NCBI RefSeq assembly: GCF_024137025.1
Contig: NZ_JAMYJR010000031.1
Span: forward strand, 124,001 to 188,000
Length of the DNA stretch: 64,000 bases
Source: Paractinoplanes aksuensis
GTDB taxonomy: Bacteria; Actinomycetota; Actinomycetes; Mycobacteriales; Micromonosporaceae
Direction of reading: 5' to 3'
The notes beneath the pieces were generated by a model. The model had not been told where the DNA came from. It saw nothing but the letters and a program-made list of their open reading frames with translations, and ran no database searches. Shown here piece after piece: positions 59,012-64,000 of this stretch. Made by a program: the position numbers and the translations under genes. The number at the start of each line of letters is the position of its first letter. The stretch's first letter is position 1.

Positions 59012-60172
59012 TCAGGCCAGGGCCAGCGTGACGAGGGTCAGGGCGTGGGTGCCGAGCGAGCCGCGGACCCGGGCGATCTCGCCCATCGTGTAGAAGCCGG
59101 CGAACGGGGCATCACTCAGGGCCGTACGCATGGCTTGAATCTCTTGATCCAGGCCCCCCTCGACCAGACCGGCCCAGCGGCCGCCGCAGTCGAACGCGAT
59201 GACGCCGAGCGGAGGCAGGCCGTCGAGCCGGGCGATGGCCTCGGTGCACGACCAGGCAGCTCCGTCCAACATCGACTGCCGGTCGCCCTCCATGAGCCAG
59301 ACCAGCGCACCCTGCGGCACGTCGGCTGTCCCCCAGATCGAGCGTTCGGCGTCGTCGCCGGCGTGGATCACCCGGATGTCCTCGCCGCTGCGCCGGGACA
59401 GCCCGAGCGGTCGCAGCGTACGACCCTGGTTGAACAAATCGTCGGCCGTTCCGTCGACCTCGTTGCGGCGCATCAGCACGTCCAGCGCCGGTTCGCCGTC
59501 GAGCTGATAGATGTGCGGGCCACTGGCCTTGGTCACCACCATCGGCGGCTCCTGACGGCGCCAGCCGTGCGCGACACCGATGCCGATCGGGCCGTCCGAC
59601 CCGAGCGCGAGCCCGACGACAGCCCCGGTCACGACTTCGTCGCCGATGAACTGGTAGGTCTGGCGGAACTGCCGGTCGTCGGCCGCGAAGCCACCGACCA
59701 GCGGAACACTCGCGCCGATCGAGGAGTAGGCCCCGCGGACGATCTCGTGTTGCTGCCCCACCAGCCCGTCGACCAGCAGCACCAGCACCTTGTGCTCGTC
59801 GTCCAGCCCGTGCAGGGCCTCGGCCGCCAGCACCCCTGCGGCCCGCGGATCGGACTTGTGGACCCGGGCCGCCCGGGTCTGCACGGTGAACCCGTCGCCG
59901 CCCAGGGCCGCGACGGCGACGCCCCCGTCGGTCGTCCCGGAACTGCCCAGCTCGCCCATGGTCGAGGCGCCGACGATCTCCGCGTCCGGCCCGGCCTCCA
60001 TCCGCACGCCTCGGAGCAGGGCCGGCAGGTCATGGGCGACCGACGCGAAAACAAAGACGGCCTTGGTCTCGCGGCCGCCGATCGCCTCCGACGCGGCCTC
60101 CGCCCCCGCCTTGCGGGAGTCAGCCGCGCTGCTCTGGCCCACGCCGAACCAGCGGTGCAGGGTGCTCTGCAT
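59012..60172 (-). CDS. FIST-domain sensor protein
   Basis: A 386-residue protein with FIST_N and FIST_C domains, proposed to bind small ligands such as amino acids. Signs are the N-terminal VFVFASVAHDLPALL, GASTMGELG, VDGLVGQQHEIVRG and GGFAADDRQF, and the C-terminal FDCGGRWAGL and FYTMGEIARV. No membrane helix. The ATG at 60172 has AGAGG close upstream. It is coupled to the GGDEF/EAL gene, suggesting that ligand binding controls c-di-GMP turnover. Divergent from pyrE. Confidence 0.92.
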   Translation of the reverse strand: MQSTLHRWFGVGQSSAADSRKAGAEAASEAIGGRETKAVFVFASVAHDLPALLRGVRMEAGPDAEIVGASTMGELGSSGTTDGGVAVAALGGDGFTVQTRAARVHKSDPRAAGVLAAEALHGLDDEHKVLVLLVDGLVGQQHEIVRGAYSSIGASVPLVGGFAADDRQFRQTYQFIGDEVVTGAVVGLALGSDGPIGIGVAHGWRRQEPPMVVTKASGPHIYQLDGEPALDVLMRRNEVDGTADDLFNQGRTLRPLGLSRRSGEDIRVIHAGDDAERSIWGTADVPQGALVWLMEGDRQSMLDGAAWSCTEAIARLDGLPPLGVIAFDCGGRWAGLVEGGLDQEIQAMRTALSDAPFAGFYTMGEIARVRGSLGTHALTLVTLALA

Positions 60173-60263
60173 GATCCTCTGATCGGCACGGTTTGTCGGT
60201 TGCTGAGTGGTTGCGTGTGGGGTGCCGTCCGGTGTCCCCGAGCGGCCTGCCAGGCTTGTTCCC

Positions 60264-60788
60264 GTGACTGACTCTGACCTTGCGCGGCAGGTCCGCGCCG
60301 TGAGCCGGCTGACCGGCGAGTTCACCCTGCGTTCCGGCCGCGTCGCCAACGAGTACTTCGACAAGTATCAGTTCGAGGCCGACCCGGTGCTGCTCGACCA
60401 GCTCGCCCAAGAGATGGCTGTGCTGATCCCCGAGGGCACCGAGGTGCTGGCCGGCCTCGAGATGGGTGGCATCGCCGTCGTCACCGCGGTTGCCCGGCAC
60501 GCCAAGTTGCCCACCGCCTTCGTCCGCAAAGAGGCCAAGAAGTACGGCACCGCGCGGCTGGCCGAGGGGGCCGAGGTCGCCGGTCGGCGGGTCCTCGTGG
60601 TCGAGGACGTGGTGACCTCGGGCGGCCAGGTCGTCCTCTCCACCAACGACCTGCGCAAACTGGGCGCGCACGTCGACCACGCGCTGTGCGTGATCGACCG
60701 GCAGGAGGGCGGCGCCGAGGCGCTCTCGGCCGAGGGCATCAAGCTGCGGGCGCTGCTGACCCGGGCCGACCTGGAAGCCGTCGCCTGA
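60264..60788 (+). CDS. pyrE: Orotate phosphoribosyltransferase
   Basis: PyrE makes OMP from orotate and PRPP in pyrimidine synthesis. The 174-residue protein has GEFTLRSGRVANEYFDKY, VRKEAKKYGT and the PRPP motif VLVVEDVVTSGGQ. The GTG at 60264 is used; it gives the standard N-terminus. It stands apart from other pyr genes, as often in actinobacteria. A PadR promoter follows right after the stop. Confidence 0.94.
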   Translation: MTDSDLARQVRAVSRLTGEFTLRSGRVANEYFDKYQFEADPVLLDQLAQEMAVLIPEGTEVLAGLEMGGIAVVTAVARHAKLPTAFVRKEAKKYGTARLAEGAEVAGRRVLVVEDVVTSGGQVVLSTNDLRKLGAHVDHALCVIDRQEGGAEALSAEGIKLRALLTRADLEAVA

Positions 60789-60792
60789 CGCA

Positions 60793-60827
60793 TTTACATA
60801 TGTAACCTGACGACATATGTTGGCTCT
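60793..60827 (+). promoter_or_regulatory. padR promoter with paired palindromic operators
   Basis: TTTACA (60793-60798) and TATGTT (60816-60821) form -35 and -10 boxes with a 17-nt spacer; the GTG starts 6 nt after the -10, so the mRNA is leaderless. The palindrome ACATATGT occurs twice (60796-60803 and 60813-60820), overlapping both boxes and 17 bp apart, a likely PadR autoregulatory operator. Confidence 0.75.
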
Positions 60828-61142
60828 GTGAGAGAGCCGACGTATTACATCCTGGCCGCTCTGCAGGACGAGCCCGCCCACGGCTACGCGATCATGAGCC
60901 GGGTCGCCGAGCTCTCCGGCGACCGGGTCCGCCTGGCCACCGGCACCCTCTACCAGGCCCTCGACCGCCTCAGCAAAGAGGCACTGATCGAGGTCGTACG
61001 GGAAGAGGTGGTCAACGGGCGGGCCCGGCGGCACTACGCGCTCACCCCGGACGGTCACTCCGCCCTCCAGGCGGAGGCCGCCCGGATGGCCGCGGCGGCC
61101 CGGGTCGTGCTCCGGCCGCGGGCCGTCGGGGGTGCGGCATGA
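60828..61142 (+). CDS. PadR family transcriptional regulator
   Basis: A 104-residue winged-helix repressor. PTYYILAALQDEPAHGYAIM and LATGTLYQALDRLSKEALIE are the PadR recognition region, and RRHYALTPDGHSAL the wing. It lacks the long C-terminal dimer domain, so it belongs to the short subfamily-2 type. It is coupled to the membrane protein gene by ATGA and probably represses this two-gene operon. Confidence 0.92.
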   Translation: MREPTYYILAALQDEPAHGYAIMSRVAELSGDRVRLATGTLYQALDRLSKEALIEVVREEVVNGRARRHYALTPDGHSALQAEAARMAAAARVVLRPRAVGGAA

Positions 61143-61879
61143 ACGAGCGTGCGTACGAGGTGCTGCTGCGCCTCTATCCGGCCGGGCACCCACGCGACGA
61201 GATGCTCGACGTGCTGCTCACGGCCCGCCGTCCGATGTGGCGCGAGGTCCCGGCGCTGGTGGTGGGTGCCCTGCGGGCCCGCACCGGCAACGATCACCGC
61301 TGGCTCTACGCGGCCCGTGCGGCGGCTCTCCTGCTGCTGATCCACAGCGCGGTGGGCTCGGCTCGTGAAGTCGAGGCGACTTGGCTGCCGCTGAGCACCA
61401 TGCAGATCCTGGTCTGGGTCGCGGTGGCCTTGGCGGTCGGCGCGATCATCGCCGGGTGGCGGGTGCCCGCGGCTCTGGCCGGCGTCGCGGCTTTTGCGAT
61501 CAGCGCGGCGGACGGGGTCGATTGGCGCTCGGTCACGGCCTATTCGCTGGCCGCGGTGCTGCTGATCATTCCTGGGCCCAGCACTCCGGTGCGTAATCCG
61601 ATCCTGCTGGCGCTGGCGCTCGTGCCGCTCGACGCTGTCGCTCTGGGCACCGCGCCGTCGTGGTTGATCGGGCTGGGGGTACTGCTGTGGGCGGTAGTCG
61701 ACGAGCGGGTCGCGCTGGCTGTGGGTTTGGCCTTCTGCGTGGCGTTCCTGCAGGTCATCGCCGATCTGCCCGGCTCTGACGCCCGCGGGGTGCTGATCCT
61801 CACCGGCTCGCGTGTCGGTTTCGTGGCCGCCTTCCTGCTCGTCGGCGCCTGGGTCGCCCGACGACGCGTCCGCGTCTAG
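61139..61879 (+). CDS. Polytopic membrane protein in PadR operon
   Basis: A 246-residue protein. The cytoplasmic N-terminus (MNERAYEVLLRLYPAGHPRDEML) is typical of membrane proteins paired with PadR regulators in actinobacteria. About six to seven hydrophobic segments follow, and the C-terminus is basic (ARRRVRV). No catalytic or transport motif is visible. Likely a PadR-controlled envelope-stress or lipid-related protein, but this is only a guess from context. Confidence 0.75.
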   Translation: MNERAYEVLLRLYPAGHPRDEMLDVLLTARRPMWREVPALVVGALRARTGNDHRWLYAARAAALLLLIHSAVGSAREVEATWLPLSTMQILVWVAVALAVGAIIAGWRVPAALAGVAAFAISAADGVDWRSVTAYSLAAVLLIIPGPSTPVRNPILLALALVPLDAVALGTAPSWLIGLGVLLWAVVDERVALAVGLAFCVAFLQVIADLPGSDARGVLILTGSRVGFVAAFLLVGAWVARRRVRV

Positions 61880-62296
61880 CGCCTGGGATTCGAGCTCGGG
61901 TTGGGCTGTCGTCGGCCGTCCCGTCCAGCGTCACCGCGGGAGCGTTCAGCGCGGCCTCGGCCCGCTTGGGCCGGATCCCCGTCGGCCCGGCCGAGCGATG
62001 CCGGTACGAGTGGATGACGAAGTCGACATTGATGAGCTCGGGATAAACGCGGTCGTCGCGGCCTGGGCCTGTAACCGCGTCCTACGCCGACTGGCCAGTG
62101 ATCCCCGCTCCTCTTTCGGCCTCCTGCCCGCTGGGCCCTTCACGCGGTTCCGGTTTCCCTTTCGCCGGCGCCCAGGCCGCCCCACACCCACCCCACGCCG
62201 CTCGGGCTGACTTCCGCGCGTTCAGTTGATCTTGGCGAGCGGCCGTCATCCCGCCACCCTGGTCTCCGGCCGGCGTCGTGGCTCTACGGTGGACGA
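61880..62296. other. Intergenic region, no supported gene
   Basis: About 417 bp between the membrane protein gene and the MocA-like gene. Open frames exist but have no recognisable motif, ribosome binding site or plausible product. It may hold a decayed gene. Confidence 0.4.
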
Positions 62297-63358
62297 GTGA
62301 CGCGGTTCGCTCTGGTCGGGTTCGGCTTTCGGGCTGCGGCGTTCTATCGGGTCGCGCAGGCGCTGCCCTCGGTCGAATGTGTCGGGGCGGTCGTGCGGAA
62401 GCCTCGGGCGTTGCCTGTGACGGGCTTCGGTGATTTGCGGGCTTGCGTGCGTGAGACGCGGCCCGACTTCGTGGTCACGGCTGTGCCACGGGCAGCGAAC
62501 CCGGGCGTCGTCGTGGACGCGGTTGAGCTCGGCCTGCCTGTGCTGGCCGAGACGCCGCCGGCGCCGGACCAGGATGGCCTGCGGTTGCTGTGGGAGAAGG
62601 TCGGGTCGTCCGGGCTGGTGCAGGTGGCCGAGCAGTATCTGTTGATGCCGTCGCACGCGGCCCGGCTCGCGGCGGTGCGCAGCGGGATCATCGGAACGCC
62701 GACGCAGGTGCACGTGTCTTCCACGCAGCAGTATCACGCGATCTCGCTGATCCGAGGGCTGCTCGGTGTCAACCATGGGCCGGCGGCAGTGCGGGCGGTG
62801 CGGACCGTAGCGCCGCTGCTCGATCCGCTCGATCGCGGCGGCTGGACGGACGCGGTCGACCCTTCGCCGGTCACTACGATCATCGCCACGCTGGACTTCG
62901 GCGGCGGGCGCTCGGCCGTCTACGACTTCACGACCAACCAGACCCGGAACCTGCTGCGCACGCGACGGCTTCTCGTCCGCGGTACGCACGGCGAACTGAG
63001 CAACGACGAGATCGTGCACATGCCGGCCCCGCGGACGATCACCCGGACCGCCCTGGCCCGTCGGCAGAGCGGTCATGAACTGGACCTCAACGGGTTCGAC
63101 ACCGAGACGATCGCGCTCGGGGGTGACGTGCTCTATCGCAACCCGTACGTCGGGCATCGCCTCAATGACGACGAGATCGCCACGGCGGCCCTGCTCGACG
63201 CGATGGCGGCCTGGGTGCGGGGCGAGGGGCCACCGCCGTACCCATTGGCCGAAGGTAGCCAGGACCAGTTGCTCGCCCTCGCCGTCGAGGAAGCCGCCGA
63301 CAGCGGCCACGAAGTTGTCACAACAGCCGAGAGCTGGTCGCAGCGAACGACTGCATGA
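62297..63358 (+). CDS. Gfo/Idh/MocA-like protein lacking the EKP lysine
   Basis: A 353-residue two-domain protein. The Rossmann start FALVGFGFRAAAFYRVAQ, FVVTAVPRAANPGVVVDAVELG and the C-terminal beta-sheet domain fit the NAD(P)-dependent oxidoreductase family. The conserved EKP motif, whose Lys is catalytic, is replaced by AETPPAP, and the first GxGxxG is GFGFRA. NAD(P)H redox activity is therefore doubtful; lyase or binding functions are alternatives. The GTG at 62297 follows GGTGGA. No sugar-utilisation genes are adjacent within the window. Confidence 0.8.
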   Translation: MTRFALVGFGFRAAAFYRVAQALPSVECVGAVVRKPRALPVTGFGDLRACVRETRPDFVVTAVPRAANPGVVVDAVELGLPVLAETPPAPDQDGLRLLWEKVGSSGLVQVAEQYLLMPSHAARLAAVRSGIIGTPTQVHVSSTQQYHAISLIRGLLGVNHGPAAVRAVRTVAPLLDPLDRGGWTDAVDPSPVTTIIATLDFGGGRSAVYDFTTNQTRNLLRTRRLLVRGTHGELSNDEIVHMPAPRTITRTALARRQSGHELDLNGFDTETIALGGDVLYRNPYVGHRLNDDEIATAALLDAMAAWVRGEGPPPYPLAEGSQDQLLALAVEEAADSGHEVVTTAESWSQRTTA

Positions 63359-63661
63359 CGGCGGATATTCGCGATTGAGGCCGGCCACCGGCCGCTGCCT
63401 CGGCTGTGCTCGGAGGCACGGTCCGTCGCCGTCACCCCTGGGGCGCGCCCGTGAATGTGGGGAGTGGGCGTTGGCTACCGGAGGCTTGCCATCGCCTAGG
63501 AACGCTGGTCGGTCGTCTCGGGTGCGCTGTCCGGTTGGCTGCGGAGGCTGGCTGTCAACCCGCCCGCGCGGACCAGCTCGACCTGCCCCGCGCCAAGGCC
63601 CAGAGCCGCGTCGAGCGAGTACGAGGTGGACATTCCTCGGTGCGGCGAGAAGATGGTGGTT
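63359..63661. other. Intergenic region, no supported gene
   Basis: About 300 bp upstream of the repeat gene. No coding frame, hairpin or repeat is convincing. Confidence 0.4.
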
Positions 63662-63915
63662 GTGAGCGACGAGGAACTGGCGGGGCTTCGGGCGCGGGCG
63701 GCGGCCGGGGATCGAGATGCGTCCGATGAGCTGGTGGAGCTGGCCGGGGAGCGCGGTGACCTCGACGAACTGCGGCGGCTGGCGGCAGCAGCGACGCGGT
63801 GGACGTGATGGTCGAGTTGGCCACCGAACGGGAAGATCTGGACGAATTACGCAGGCTGGCCGCGGCCGGCAGCGGCGACGCTCAGGATGTGCTCGACGAG
63901 CTGACTGGCGAATGA
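63662..63915 (+). pseudogene. Frameshifted helical-repeat protein
   Basis: From GTG 63662 the frame encodes DELVELAGERGDLDELRRLAA, then runs into ATRWT and stops at 63808. One frame over, the same repeat pattern continues without a break (SSDAVDVMVELATEREDL, DELRRLAAAGSGDAQDVL) and ends DELTGE at 63915. A one-base loss near 63783 (GGCGGCAGCAG) explains this. The unit (about 28 residues: DELRRLAAAGS-x-DA-x-D-x-L-x-ELA-x-ER) is known as a helical repeat of unknown role in actinobacteria. Either a pseudogene or a gene with programmed frameshift; the latter is unproven. Confidence 0.7.
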
Positions 63916-63924
63916 GCGCGCTAC

Positions 63925-64000
63925 TTAAGAATTCAGCCCGCCTCTCAACCAGTCCGGATTCAGCGGCACCGCCCCGAACCAGACCGGGTACGGCAGCCCC
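63925..64000 (-). CDS. 3' end of a protein gene running off the window
   Basis: The complement strand is open from the right edge to a TAA at 63925-63927 and encodes GLPYPVWFGAVPLNPDWLRG and a short tail. Only 24 codons are inside the window. The sequence looks coding (Trp/Pro-rich, no stop, GC-rich third positions), but the family cannot be named. Confidence 0.4.
   Translation of the reverse strand, partial: GLPYPVWFGAVPLNPDWLRGGLNS

Noticed and set aside
57302..60271. 989-codon open frame antisense to the FIST and GGDEF/EAL genes
   Set aside because: Spans two real genes and their junction; no coding signature.
61812..62210. 132-codon frame after the membrane protein gene
   Set aside because: Starts inside the preceding gene in another frame and has no domain or ribosome binding site.

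Overview
The window is a high-G+C actinobacterial chromosome segment. Gene order and gene families (dacB, DUF2342-type metalloprotease, tilS, hpt, ftsH and folE; ppa; the marP to ponA2 block; WhiB; type VII secretion parts) fit a filamentous actinomycete, most likely Micromonosporaceae (Actinoplanes-like). The genus is inferred from gene style and order only; no database search was possible.

Layout. 1-6.6 kb: a chromosomal type IV secretion (conjugation-like) cluster made of a VirB4-like ATPase (cut at the left edge), a polytopic channel-type protein, a single-pass VirB8/TcpC-like protein, a lytic transglycosylase/M23 peptidase and a small protein built from a duplicated module. 6.6-12 kb: an NTF2-like membrane-anchored protein, an FtsK-like ATPase coupled to a small membrane protein, a RidA protein, and a divergent MarR/AhpD-like pair. 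12-20.6 kb: a leftward housekeeping run dacB, metalloprotease, tilS, hpt, ftsH, folE, then ppa on the other strand. 21-28.3 kb: a reduced type VII secretion (ESX-like) set eccD, eccC, mycP with no visible WXG100 substrate. 28.3-29.2 kb: a HIT-like gene between two arrays of short repeats.

29.2-55 kb matches, in order, the Mycobacterium tuberculosis Rv3671c-Rv3683 neighbourhood as I know it: marP, Nudix, thioredoxin-like, nth, crp, MBL hydrolase, RidA, a small DUF4177-like gene, two ArsA/Get3-like ATPases, whiB4-like, ponA2, metallophosphoesterase. Three stretches interrupt this core. They are a capA gene; a block with a catalytically unusual biotin carboxylase pair, a Ser/Thr kinase and a cyclase/ATPase/TPR regulator between crp and the MBL gene; and a decayed lower-G+C island (about 50.8-53.9 kb) ending at the 3' end of a tRNA-Pro gene. 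The island carries a GntR pseudogene with an in-frame amber codon, a DUF4365-like nuclease-fold gene, an unknown 381-residue gene, and a broken tyrosine integrase.

55-64 kb: a GatB/YqeY protein, a zinc-ribbon/Trp-repeat membrane protein, a FIST + GGDEF/EAL sensory operon, pyrE, a PadR/membrane-protein pair with a readable leaderless promoter, a Gfo/Idh/MocA-like protein lacking the usual EKP lysine, and a frameshifted helical-repeat gene at the right edge.

The best candidates for undescribed biology are the two-gene cassette in the tRNA-Pro island, the carboxylase-like pair that has lost active-site residues in both subunits, the FtsK-like ATPase with its membrane partner, and the CTG/ATA start of folE.
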